From Phytohabitans flavus (GTDB lineage: Bacteria; Actinomycetota; Actinomycetes; Mycobacteriales; Micromonosporaceae), in the NCBI RefSeq assembly GCF_011764545.1, contig NZ_AP022870.1:3022001-3086000 (forward strand): 64,000 nt of DNA, written 5' to 3'. Each line of letters begins with the position of its first letter. Within the stretch, counting starts at the first letter, position 1. Below, piece by piece: positions 41,591 to 50,083 of this stretch. The notes under the pieces were generated by a model. That model did no database searches, had not been told where the DNA came from, and was given only the letters and a program-made list of their open reading frames with translations. Both the position numbers and the translations under genes were made by a program.

Positions 41591-44245
41591 GTGGACTACG
41601 CGCTCGGCGTGGATCTCGGCACGACGTACACGGCGGCGGCCGTGCGGCTGGACGGCCGGGCTCAGATCGTGCGGCTCGGCAGTCGCCGGGCGGAGATCCC
41701 GTCGCTGGTGTTCGTGCGCGAGGACGGGGTCGTGCTCGTCGGGGACGCCGCGGAGCGGCGTGGCGCGGACGAGCCGGTCCGGCTGGCGCGGGAGTTCAAG
41801 CGGCGCCTCGGTGACCCCGTGCCCGTGCTGGTCGGCGGGTCGCCGTACTCGGCGCACGCCCTCATGGCCCGGGTCCTGGAGCACGTCTACCAGACCGTCC
41901 TGCGGCAGAACGAGGGACCGCCGTCGGTCGTCTGCGTAACCCACCCGGCCAACTGGGGACCGTACAAGCGCGAGCTGCTCATGCAGGCCGTGCAGATGGC
42001 CGACGTGCCGGACGTCCAGCTGCGGCCCGAGCCGGAGGCGGCGGCGGTGCAGTACGCCGCGCAGGAGCGGGTCAAGCCCGGTGAGATCGTCGCGGTGTAC
42101 GACCTGGGTGGCGGCACGTTCGACGCGGCGGTGCTGCGCAAGACCGAGACGGGCTTCGAGCTCCTGGGCGAGCCGGCCGGCATCGAGCAGCTAGGCGGCG
42201 TCGACTTCGACGAGGCCGTGCTCAACCACGTCATGGAGGTGCTCGGCGAGCGCGTCGACGGGCTCGACCCGGAGCAGCCGGCCGTGCGCGAGGCGCTCAC
42301 GAAGCTGCGCCGCGACTGCGTGACGGCCAAAGAGGACCTTTCCGAGGACACCGAGGTACTCATCCCGGTGGCGCTCCCCGCGCTGCACACCCGGGTACGC
42401 CTCAACCGCTCGGAGTTCGAGGCGATGATCGGGCCGGTGCTGGCCGAGACGACCCAGGCGTTGCGGCGGGCGCTGCGCTCCGCCGGGGTCTCCGCCACCG
42501 ACCTGCGCTCGATCCTCCTGGCCGGCGGGTCGTCGCGGATCCCGCTGGTCAGCGAGCTGCTGTCCACGCAGTTCGAGAAGCCCTTGGCGCTCGACGGCGA
42601 CCCGGCGCACAACGTGGCGCTCGGTGCCGCGCTGTCGGCCGGGCTCGCGTCCTCCCCGCGCCGCGCCACCACCGCACGGATGCCGGTCGCCGCGCCGCCA
42701 ACGCCTCCACCGGCAACGCCCATGGGCGCAATGCCCGCACCGGCAACGCACACACCGCCACACGCGCCGCCAACGCCCGCACCGCCAACGCCCATGCCCG
42801 CGCCGGCGACGCACATGACGACAGCGAGCATGCCGACCGTGCAAATGGGGGCGACGCCCGCACCGACGGCACCCCCGCCGGTAGTACCCGTGCCGGCCAC
42901 GCACGTACCGGCAACGCCCCTGCCGGCACCGCCGACGCCGCGCGTACCGCCGCCGCCGGTGCCGATGGTCCCCGGGCCGACCACGCCAGCCCGCGCGCCC
43001 ATGAACCAGGCCCCGGCGATGGCGCCGGTCGTGAAGGTCGAGACCGCACCGGCCGCGGCCAGCACCGCGAAGGTGGCGCCGCCCGCACCGATGGGCGCCG
43101 CGCCGCCGCGCGGTACCGCGCCGGGCGTGCCGGTGCAGGCTCCCGGCGGCCCGCCGCTGCCACCACCGCCGTTCGTCCCGGGCGGGCGGACCACGCCCGG
43201 GGGTCCGCCGCCGATACCACCGATTGGTGACGCGGCGGCGAAGCGGCGCCGCACCCGCGGGACGCTCGCTGTCGTCGCCTCCGCCGTCGCGGTGCTCCTC
43301 GTCGTCACCGTCGCGTGGGTGCTGATCAACAACGCGGACAGCGGCGGAAACCAGGCCACCGAGGGGCCCGCGCCCACCTGGACGCGGCTGGCCGACCTGC
43401 CCGTGCGGGTCGACAGCGCCGCGGTGGCCGCGTACGACAGGAAGATCTGGGTGGCCGGCGGGCTGACCAACAACGGCGACACCAAGCTGGACAAGACGTT
43501 CGTGTACGACCCGGCTAGCGACAAGTGGACCGAGGGACCGAAGCTGCCGCGACCCATCAGCCACGCCTCGCTCGTGGCGACGGACGGCGGCCTGTACTTC
43601 CTGGCGGGCTGGATCCAGGCGGGCGGCTCGAAGCAGGTGCTGAAGCTGAGCAGCGACGGAAGCAAATGGGAGCAGTACATCGACCTGCCGGAAAACCGGG
43701 TCGACGGCGCCGCCGCGTACGACGGTGCGGGCATCATCTTCGCGGGCGGGAGCCGGCCCGGCGGGGTGGCGTCGGACTCGATCTTCTCCCTCCGTGACGG
43801 CGCCTGGACGGAGATCGGGAAACTCTCCGTACCCCGGCAGAAGCTCGCGTCCGCGTCGAACGGGGTGGACACGGTCTGGTTCCTGGGCGGCCGCCGGATC
43901 GACAGCGACGTGACGTACGGCAACATCGACATGGTCTCGAACAACACGCCCGCACTCGTACCGCAGGGTCAGCAGGCGCGCATCGACCCGCCGACCGACA
44001 GCGGCGCGGGGGTCTTCGTCGACGGCTCCGGCATGTGCCTTGTCGGTGGCAAGTCGCCGGGCAACGTCTTCCAGTCCTGGTGGTGCGACCAGCCGGGCGG
44101 CGCGGCGAAGCTGCCGAAGCTGGACCCGCCCCGCGCCGGGCTGGGCGTGGCCAAGATCGGCCGTACCGTCTACATCGTCGGCGGCTACAGCGAAACGGTG
44201 CAGGGCATGACCAATGTGGAGGCTTACACCCCGCCGGCGGAGTAA
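41591..44245 (+). CDS. Hsp70-like ATPase fused to TM helix and Kelch propeller
   Basis: A chimera of about 884 residues. Residues 1-355 are an Hsp70/actin-fold ATPase with intact phosphate loops (GVDLGTTYTA, VYDLGGGTFDAAV at Asp171, ILLAGGSSRIPLV) but no Hsp70 substrate-binding domain. Next come about 190 residues of Pro/Ala/Thr repeats, one transmembrane helix near residues 556-578 (TLAVVASAVAVLLVVTVAWV) and a C-terminal Kelch-type beta-propeller outside the membrane (VRVDSAAVAAYDRKIWVAGG, VDGAAAYDGAGIIFAGG, GLGVAKIGRTVYIVGGYSE). It could pass outside signals to a cytoplasmic chaperone-like switch. GTG 41591 is preferred (GGAGG just upstream); GTG 41561 is possible. Confidence 0.8.
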   Translation: MDYALGVDLGTTYTAAAVRLDGRAQIVRLGSRRAEIPSLVFVREDGVVLVGDAAERRGADEPVRLAREFKRRLGDPVPVLVGGSPYSAHALMARVLEHVYQTVLRQNEGPPSVVCVTHPANWGPYKRELLMQAVQMADVPDVQLRPEPEAAAVQYAAQERVKPGEIVAVYDLGGGTFDAAVLRKTETGFELLGEPAGIEQLGGVDFDEAVLNHVMEVLGERVDGLDPEQPAVREALTKLRRDCVTAKEDLSEDTEVLIPVALPALHTRVRLNRSEFEAMIGPVLAETTQALRRALRSAGVSATDLRSILLAGGSSRIPLVSELLSTQFEKPLALDGDPAHNVALGAALSAGLASSPRRATTARMPVAAPPTPPPATPMGAMPAPATHTPPHAPPTPAPPTPMPAPATHMTTASMPTVQMGATPAPTAPPPVVPVPATHVPATPLPAPPTPRVPPPPVPMVPGPTTPARAPMNQAPAMAPVVKVETAPAAASTAKVAPPAPMGAAPPRGTAPGVPVQAPGGPPLPPPPFVPGGRTTPGGPPPIPPIGDAAAKRRRTRGTLAVVASAVAVLLVVTVAWVLINNADSGGNQATEGPAPTWTRLADLPVRVDSAAVAAYDRKIWVAGGLTNNGDTKLDKTFVYDPASDKWTEGPKLPRPISHASLVATDGGLYFLAGWIQAGGSKQVLKLSSDGSKWEQYIDLPENRVDGAAAYDGAGIIFAGGSRPGGVASDSIFSLRDGAWTEIGKLSVPRQKLASASNGVDTVWFLGGRRIDSDVTYGNIDMVSNNTPALVPQGQQARIDPPTDSGAGVFVDGSGMCLVGGKSPGNVFQSWWCDQPGGAAKLPKLDPPRAGLGVAKIGRTVYIVGGYSETVQGMTNVEAYTPPAE

Positions 44246-44253
44246 CAGCCGGG

Positions 44254-45186
44254 TCAGTACCAGTTGGGGTGGCCTTCGCGGGCGCCCGAAGCGGTGAGAA
44301 GCGTCTCGCCGGAGCCGTCGACCCGCGCGACCATGATCGTTGGGCGGTGCAGCTCGCCCCGGACGAAGGCGAACCATTTGCCATCCGGTGACCAGGCCGG
44401 GTCCATGTCGCGCTGCGGATCGCTGGTGAGCCGGTGCGGGTTGGAGCCGTCCGCCCCGATGATCCAGATGTCCGAGGTGCCGGGGCCGGTCTCCCGGGTG
44501 TACAGCACGAACTTTCCGTCCGGGGACGGCGCCGGATCGTTCACCGGCCCGGCCTGTGGCCCGGCGATCAGGCGCCCCGGCTCGCTGGGCTTGGCGACGT
44601 CGAGCGCGTAGATCTGCCGCGTCCCGTCCCGCTTGACCCAGTAGGTGATGTGCCGGCCGTCGGCCATCCAGGTCGGGTCGTCCTTCTCGTCGGTGGAACG
44701 GGTGAGCTGGGTCGGCGCCGACCCGCCCGGCTCCACCACGAAGATCTGGTTGACCCCGGCCACCGACCGGGTGAAGGCCAGCCTCTTGTCGTCCATCGAC
44801 CACGTCACCCGGCCGCCGGACACGTTCTCGATGATCTTGGTGAGGCCGCTGCCGTCGGCGTTGACGGTGTACGTGTTGTTCACGTCGTTCTCGTTGCGGT
44901 TGAACACGATGCGCTTGCGGTCGTGTGACCACTTTGGACTGGCGTCGCTTCCACTGTCCGTGATCTGCCGGCGCGCGTCGCTGCCCGGGGTGAGCACGAA
45001 GACGCTGCTGCGGCGTTCCGGCGGGTTGTCGGCGCCGGTGTCCACCCGGATCAGGATCGGATCGGTGGGATACGGCGGGGCGGGCGCGGTGCCGGCGTCG
45101 ACCGGAGTCTCATCGCCGCGGATGGGCCCGCAGGCCGCCGTACCAGCCACCACAAGCACCGCCGCGGCGACCGCGAGCCGGTTCAC
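44254..45186 (-). CDS. TolB-like beta-propeller lipoprotein
   Basis: A 310-residue predicted lipoprotein: signal peptide with lipobox VAGTAAC (Cys19), then a WD40/PD40 propeller with repeated DASPKWSHDRKRIVFNR, DDPTWMADGRHITYW, DPAPSPDGKFVLY and DPAWSPDGKWFAFVR blades. TolB-type propellers bind proteins at the envelope. It is the last gene of a minus-strand block with the ATPase and DUF4255 genes (GTGA overlap at its start) and meets the Hsp70-Kelch gene tail to tail, 8 bases apart. Two extracytoplasmic propellers from convergent genes suggest a shared envelope complex, which is inference. Confidence 0.8.
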   Translation of the reverse strand: MNRLAVAAAVLVVAGTAACGPIRGDETPVDAGTAPAPPYPTDPILIRVDTGADNPPERRSSVFVLTPGSDARRQITDSGSDASPKWSHDRKRIVFNRNENDVNNTYTVNADGSGLTKIIENVSGGRVTWSMDDKRLAFTRSVAGVNQIFVVEPGGSAPTQLTRSTDEKDDPTWMADGRHITYWVKRDGTRQIYALDVAKPSEPGRLIAGPQAGPVNDPAPSPDGKFVLYTRETGPGTSDIWIIGADGSNPHRLTSDPQRDMDPAWSPDGKWFAFVRGELHRPTIMVARVDGSGETLLTASGAREGHPNWY

Positions 45187-45758
45187 GCGCCGACGCCGGG
45201 GGTGGCGCGGACGGTGAGCTTTTCGGTCGGCGGGCCGGCCGTCGCGCGCAGCGCCGCGTCCACGGTGACCGTGACGACGAGGTCCAGGCCGGGCTTCAGC
45301 TGGCCGCCCAGCGCCGACCAGAAGTCCGAGTTCTCACTGCCGTCGCCGCCGCGCAGGTGCAGGCTGGGCAGCGGCCGCACCGAGGCGAACACACCCTGGA
45401 GGTACTGGGCCTCGATCACCGGGTGCAGCAGCAGCGCGGCCAGCAGGTCACCGAGCAGCGAATGCTCGTCGCGCGCCTCGCTGGTCCAGGCCGTCACCAG
45501 GTACCGGCAGTCGACGCGGGGCAGCGGGTCGCGCCGGAACCGCCGGCCGTCCGCCTCCTCGACGATCACCTCGCCGTAGTCGCGCTCGCTCAGGTTGGGC
45601 CGGATGTCCCAGAGGTAGAGGTCGACCGTGGGCCGTGAGGAGAGCGACGCCGCCCACTCGCCGTCCGGGGCCTCGAAGGCGATGTCGACGTCGCGGGCCG
45701 GCAGCGGTACGACCTCGCGCAGGAACGCTTCGAGCGTCTCATCGAGCAGGTGCAGCAT
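45183..45758 (-). CDS. DUF4255 family eCIS terminator/cap protein
   Basis: A 191-residue DUF4255 (Pvc16_N-like) protein. The conserved start (LHLLDETLEAFLREVVPLPA), VDLYLWDIRPN and RVDCRYLVTAWTSEARDEHS are characteristic. Afp16/Pvc16 homologues cap the tube-sheath and end its elongation. The ATG lies 20 bases inside the ATPase gene, so translation is coupled. The C-terminal beta-sheet stretch ends in LVVTVTVDA. Confidence 0.85.
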   Translation of the reverse strand: MLHLLDETLEAFLREVVPLPARDVDIAFEAPDGEWAASLSSRPTVDLYLWDIRPNLSERDYGEVIVEEADGRRFRRDPLPRVDCRYLVTAWTSEARDEHSLLGDLLAALLLHPVIEAQYLQGVFASVRPLPSLHLRGGDGSENSDFWSALGGQLKPGLDLVVTVTVDAALRATAGPPTEKLTVRATPGVGA

Positions 45759-47697
45759 TGGTGTCTCGATTCACCAGGTCGAAGTAGCGGTCGAACTCCT
45801 TCTCGGTGCGCAGCCGCCCCAGCTTCTGGAACTCGCGCTTCACCGACAGCACAGCATGGCGCATGGTGATCGGGCTGTCCTCGGCGGCGGCGAGGAACGC
45901 CGCGCCGAGCGCCGCGTTGCTGATCACACCGCCGGTGATCTTGAACTGGCGGGCCAGGAAGTCCAGGTCCAGATCGGACGCCGGTGCGCTGGGCGGGAAG
46001 GCGCGGGCCCAGATGGCGCGCCGCTCGTTCTCCTCCGGCGCGGTGAAGTCGACGGCCACCGAGATGCGCCGCAGGAACGCCGGATCGATGTTCCGCTGGA
46101 GGTTGGTGGCGAGCACCACGAGCCCTTCGTACGTCTCCAGCCGCTGCAACAGGTAGGCGACCTCGATGTTGGCGTACCTGTCGTGCGCGTCGCTGACCTC
46201 GGACCGCTTCCCGAACAGCGCGTCCGCCTCGTCGAAGAACAGCACCAGATCGCCGGCGGCGGCCGCGCCGAAGATGCGTTCGAGGTTTTTCTCGGTCTCG
46301 CCGATGTACTTGCTGACCACCGCGGACAGGTCCACTTTGTACAGATCGAGGCCGAGGTCGCCGGCGACCACCTCGGCGGCGAGCGTCTTGCCGGTACCCG
46401 ACGGCCCGGCGAAGAGCGCGACCACGCCGGCCGACGGCAGCGGGCTGAACTGCCACTGGCCGTACACCGTCTCGCGGCCGCGGTGCCGGGCGGCCAGCTC
46501 CCGCAGCTGCGCGGCCTCCTCGGCGGGCAGGATCAGGTCGTCCCAGCCGCGCCGTGGCCGGACGCGCACGGCGACCCCGTCGAGGTGGCCTCCGGCCAGG
46601 CGGCGGACCGCGGGGGCGACCTGCCCACCGTCGGCGGTGGCCGCGGCGGCGACGAGGCGCAGCTGCTCGCGGCTGAGCCGGTACGCGGGGTCGGGTGCCC
46701 GGCCCAACGCCCGCTGCCAGTCGTCGGCGTCGGCCTCGCCGTCGGTCACCCGGATCTCCCGCCACGGCAGGTCCGGCACCGCCTCCAGCGGCTGCTCCCC
46801 CGCCGACGACAGCACCCAGTCGAGGTGCCCGGCGCGCGCGACGATGTCCCGCCCAGCCGCGCTCAGCGGAGCCGCCAGCTCGAGGACCGCGACAAGGTTG
46901 CCGATCGTGGCCTCGCGTACGACGGCCTCCCACGCGGCGGAGGTCTCCGGCGGCCGGCTGACCAGCATGCCCGCACCCGGCCGGTGCTCCGACACCGCCC
47001 GCAACCGGCTGTCCCGGTCACCGCCGTGCACAAGCAACAGGCCGCCCGCCCCGGCCGCTGAGTCGGCGACGGCGGCGATCGTGGTACCCGGTGGAAGTGC
47101 CTCGTCCGGCGATGGATCACCGCGCAGGTGCCAGATCAAGCGGGCGGCGGGCTCGCCGTAGAGGTTGGCCCAAGGCCCCTCCCCGCCGGGCCGGGCCAGC
47201 CCGGCCCGGCGAAGGCCGCCGCCGGGCGCGAGTGCGCGCTCGGCGACGTGCCCGTCCGGCTCGGCGAAGATCCGGGCCAGGGTGGCCAGCGTCAGCCGAG
47301 GCAGCTGCACCGAGTCCTGGACGTAGCAGACGAGCCGCTGGCGGGCGGGCGACATCTCGACGGCGACGAGCAGCGCGAGCACCTCGGCCTCGCCGGGCCC
47401 GAGCTGGGCCGCGCGGGCCACGTCGGCGAACGGCGACCGGAGCCGCAGCCGGGCGGCGAACTCGCGGCGTGCCTTGCGCACCTGCGGCGCGAGGGTCTGG
47501 CGCACCGTGGCGACCCGCTCCGCGACAGGTCCGTCCAGGCCGGGCAGGGACGCCAGCACGCGGTCGACCTCTTCGTCGCCGACGAAGAGCCCGGCGAAGT
47601 CGCGCGGCGGGCGGCCCTCGCCGAGCCGGCAGATCAGCGCCTCGCGTTGCAGCAGGGTGTCTGCCAGGGTGGCCCAGGGCTCCGCCAGCGCGGCCAC
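45739..47697 (-). CDS. eCIS AAA+ ATPase (Afp15-like)
   Basis: A 652-residue cytoplasmic ATPase. The N-terminal 400 residues form a winged-helix and degenerate AAA-like region; the C-terminal AAA+ module carries Walker A FAGPSGTGKTLAAE near residue 430, Walker B LVLFFDEADALFGKRSE, sensor 1 LVVLATNLQRNID and the Arg finger region FLRRISVAVDF. It is a core member of eCIS loci, probably needed for assembly. It follows the LuxR-type gene by 4 bases and overlaps the DUF4255 gene by 20. The GTG at 47697 is the start. Confidence 0.93.
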   Translation of the reverse strand: MAALAEPWATLADTLLQREALICRLGEGRPPRDFAGLFVGDEEVDRVLASLPGLDGPVAERVATVRQTLAPQVRKARREFAARLRLRSPFADVARAAQLGPGEAEVLALLVAVEMSPARQRLVCYVQDSVQLPRLTLATLARIFAEPDGHVAERALAPGGGLRRAGLARPGGEGPWANLYGEPAARLIWHLRGDPSPDEALPPGTTIAAVADSAAGAGGLLLVHGGDRDSRLRAVSEHRPGAGMLVSRPPETSAAWEAVVREATIGNLVAVLELAAPLSAAGRDIVARAGHLDWVLSSAGEQPLEAVPDLPWREIRVTDGEADADDWQRALGRAPDPAYRLSREQLRLVAAAATADGGQVAPAVRRLAGGHLDGVAVRVRPRRGWDDLILPAEEAAQLRELAARHRGRETVYGQWQFSPLPSAGVVALFAGPSGTGKTLAAEVVAGDLGLDLYKVDLSAVVSKYIGETEKNLERIFGAAAAGDLVLFFDEADALFGKRSEVSDAHDRYANIEVAYLLQRLETYEGLVVLATNLQRNIDPAFLRRISVAVDFTAPEENERRAIWARAFPPSAPASDLDLDFLARQFKITGGVISNAALGAAFLAAAEDSPITMRHAVLSVKREFQKLGRLRTEKEFDRYFDLVNRDTNAAPAR

Positions 47698-47701
47698 CGG
47701 G

Positions 47702-48322
47702 TCAGATCACGCCCTCGCGCGTGGCCACCGCGACCGCCTGCGCGCGGGTCCGGCAGTTCAGCTTGGTGAGCACGTCGTGCACGACGTTCTTGACCGTGCG
47801 CTCGGAGAAGCGCAGGTCTTCGGCGATGCCGCGGGTGTCCATCCCGTCGGCGAGCAGCCGCAGCACGGACCGCTCGCGCGGGTTGAGCCGGGTGGGGCCC
47901 AGGTGCGAGCTCTGGGTGACGTGCAGCAGCAGGCGGGTGAGCATGTCACCCGGCAGGGCGACGGCGCCGGCGACGACGGCACGCAGGGTGGCGATCAGCG
48001 TGTCAGGGGTCAATGTGGAGTGTGGCAGCACGGCACCGACGCCGGCGTCGACGATCTCCCGGACCGCCTGCTCGTCGACGTCGCGCACGGTGGCAACAAG
48101 CCGGGTGTTGTTGCCTTCCGCGAGCCGGACCGCCCGGCGCAGGGTGGGCCCCGCGTACTCGAACAGGAGGATGTCGAGGCCGGCCAACACCGGCTCCGGC
48201 GCCAGCGTGGCGCTCTCGCCACGAACCACGAAGTCAGCCTGCTGGAGGCACGCGGCCATGCCCCGGCGCACGATGGCATGGCTGTCGTCTATCCAGACTG
48301 TCGGCGGCCCTGGAGAAATCAT
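47702..48322 (-). CDS. LuxR-type regulator with degenerate receiver
   Basis: A 206-residue NarL/FixJ-like protein. The C-terminal LuxR helix-turn-helix is intact (LNPRERSVLRLLADGMDTRG, IAEDLRFSERTVKNVVHDVL). The N-terminal receiver has the first acidic pair (TVWIDDSHAIVRRG), but the phosphoacceptor position reads LLFEYAG, with Glu in place of Asp, so it may be phosphorylation-independent or locked. ATG 48322 follows AGGGGG five bases upstream; the frame is open to 48430. As first gene of the ATPase block it is a prime candidate for the switch controlling the eCIS operons, perhaps with the stand-alone receiver-like protein. Confidence 0.8.
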   Translation of the reverse strand: MISPGPPTVWIDDSHAIVRRGMAACLQQADFVVRGESATLAPEPVLAGLDILLFEYAGPTLRRAVRLAEGNNTRLVATVRDVDEQAVREIVDAGVGAVLPHSTLTPDTLIATLRAVVAGAVALPGDMLTRLLLHVTQSSHLGPTRLNPRERSVLRLLADGMDTRGIAEDLRFSERTVKNVVHDVLTKLNCRTRAQAVAVATREGVI

Positions 48323-48506
48323 GGAGTCCCCCTGCAAGGCGAGGCCAGCGGCAGTGGCCACAGCACATGATGCGCACGCCGAGTCGATCAAAACAATAGC
48401 CTGTCCGCTTCTGTCGTAGATCCAACTCACCTGCCCTTTCCGCTGCCCATTAGGGCAGCATGATGATTTCTATGCAGGGTGGACCAGGCGTCCTAGGCTC
48501 GTAACC

Positions 48507-50083
48507 ATGCCGAGGTTCTCTGCCGAACAGATCTACGGCTTCGCCCGGCGCGCGGGGTTCAGCCCGGACGAGGCGGCGACCATGACCGCCATCGCCCTGG
48601 CCGAGTCCAACGGCAACAGCCGCGCCCACAACCCGCACGGCGAAGACTCGCGTGGACTGTGGCAGATCAACGGTCGGGCGCATCCCGACCTTGTGGACAA
48701 GTACGACCTCTACGACCCGCTGCAGAACGCGAAGGCGGCGTACGCGGTGTCGCGCCAGGGCGAGGACATATCACCGTGGACGGTCACCCACGGCGGCAAC
48801 GGTGCGCGGTACCTGCGGTACCGCCAGGACGCGCAGAACGCGGCGATCGCGTACGGCGACGGCGGCGGGCGCGGCGTCTGGACCGGCACCCCGGGGTACG
48901 GCCATCGGGTCCCGGCCGCCGCACCGGGTGGTGGCGGAGCTGACCCCCGCCCGATGGGGCCGGTGGCGGCGGTGGCGACGATAAAAATGCCGCGTTGGAG
49001 ACATTCCTGCGGGTTGCCGAAGCGCAAGTGGGTGACCCGTATGTGTTCGGTGCCGAGGTAAAGCTCGACGACGACGATCCGGATGTTTTCGATTGTTCCG
49101 AATTCACCCAATGGGCGGCGCATCAGGCCGGCGGAAAACTGCCGGACGGCGCCACCGCGCAATACCTGTACCTGAAAGAACGAGGTTTGCTGATCCCGGT
49201 CGACAAGGCCAAGGACACGCCCGGGGCGCTGCTGTTCTCCTTCGACCGCGAGCCCCGGCCGGGCGACGGCCGCACCCCAGGGGCGCACGTGGCGATCAGC
49301 CTGGGCGACGGCAAGGTGGTCGAGGCGGCAAACCGCAAGGCGGGCGTCCGCGAGGCCAACGCCGGAGACAGGTTCGAGTACGCGGCGGTCATCCCCGGCA
49401 TCTCCGACGGCAGCGTGAAGCCGCGCGCCGCCCCGGAGCCACTACCGGCCCCGGACCCGGCTCCCGCGCCGGAGCCGCCGGTCACGCCGGTCGCGGCCCC
49501 ACCCCCGCCGCCCGAGCTGGGCGGGCCGGACACCGACCGCGACGGGCTCAGCGACGCGTTCGAACGCCGCCGAGGGCTGGACCCGCTGCGCTCCGACACC
49601 GACGGCGACAACCTCAGCGACGCGCAGGAGCTCGTCGTGCACCGCACCGACGCGCGCCGGGCGGACAGCGACGGCGACCAGCTCAACGACGCGTTCGAGC
49701 TGGCGCAGGGGCTCAACCCGCTGTCGCCGGACACCGACGCCGACGGAAACCTGGACGGCGGCCTTCCCGCGATGCGCACGGACGCGGACGGGGACCGCGT
49801 AGACGACGCCCTGGAACGGGTACTCGGCCTCAACCCCGCGCTGAGCGACAGCGACTCGGACGGCTTCGGCGACGGGCTGGAGTACCACGCCGGCTCGAAC
49901 CCGCTGAGCATCGTGGACAATCCGCTGATGCACCGTCCTCTCCCCGGCGCGCAGCCCGGCCAGGCCCCGTTGGGCGACGATCCGACAACGGTCTTCACCG
50001 GTACGGCGCCGGTACCCGCGCCGAACCCGGCGGGTGCGCCCCCCGGCGCCCTACCGGTCCAGCCCGATGAGATCCTGCCGTGA
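48507..50083 (+). CDS. SLT lysozyme - NlpC/P60 - TSP3-repeat protein (frameshifted)
   Basis: A lytic enzyme without a signal peptide. Residues 1-130 form a lysozyme-like SLT domain (ALAESNGNSRAHNPHGEDSR, GLWQINGRAHPD). An NlpC/P60 endopeptidase follows with catalytic Cys in PDVFDCSEFTQWAAH and His in GAHVAISLGDG. The tail is a Pro linker and about six thrombospondin-type-3 calcium repeats (DTDRDGLSDAFE, DTDGDNLSDAQE, DSDGDQLNDAFE, DADGDRVDDALE, DSDSDGFGDGLE). The frame breaks near 48945; adding one C to GACCCCCGCCC restores ADPPPDGAGGGGGDDKNAAL and a 525-residue protein. The lack of a leader fits delivery by, or assembly with, the eCIS particle. Confidence 0.75.
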
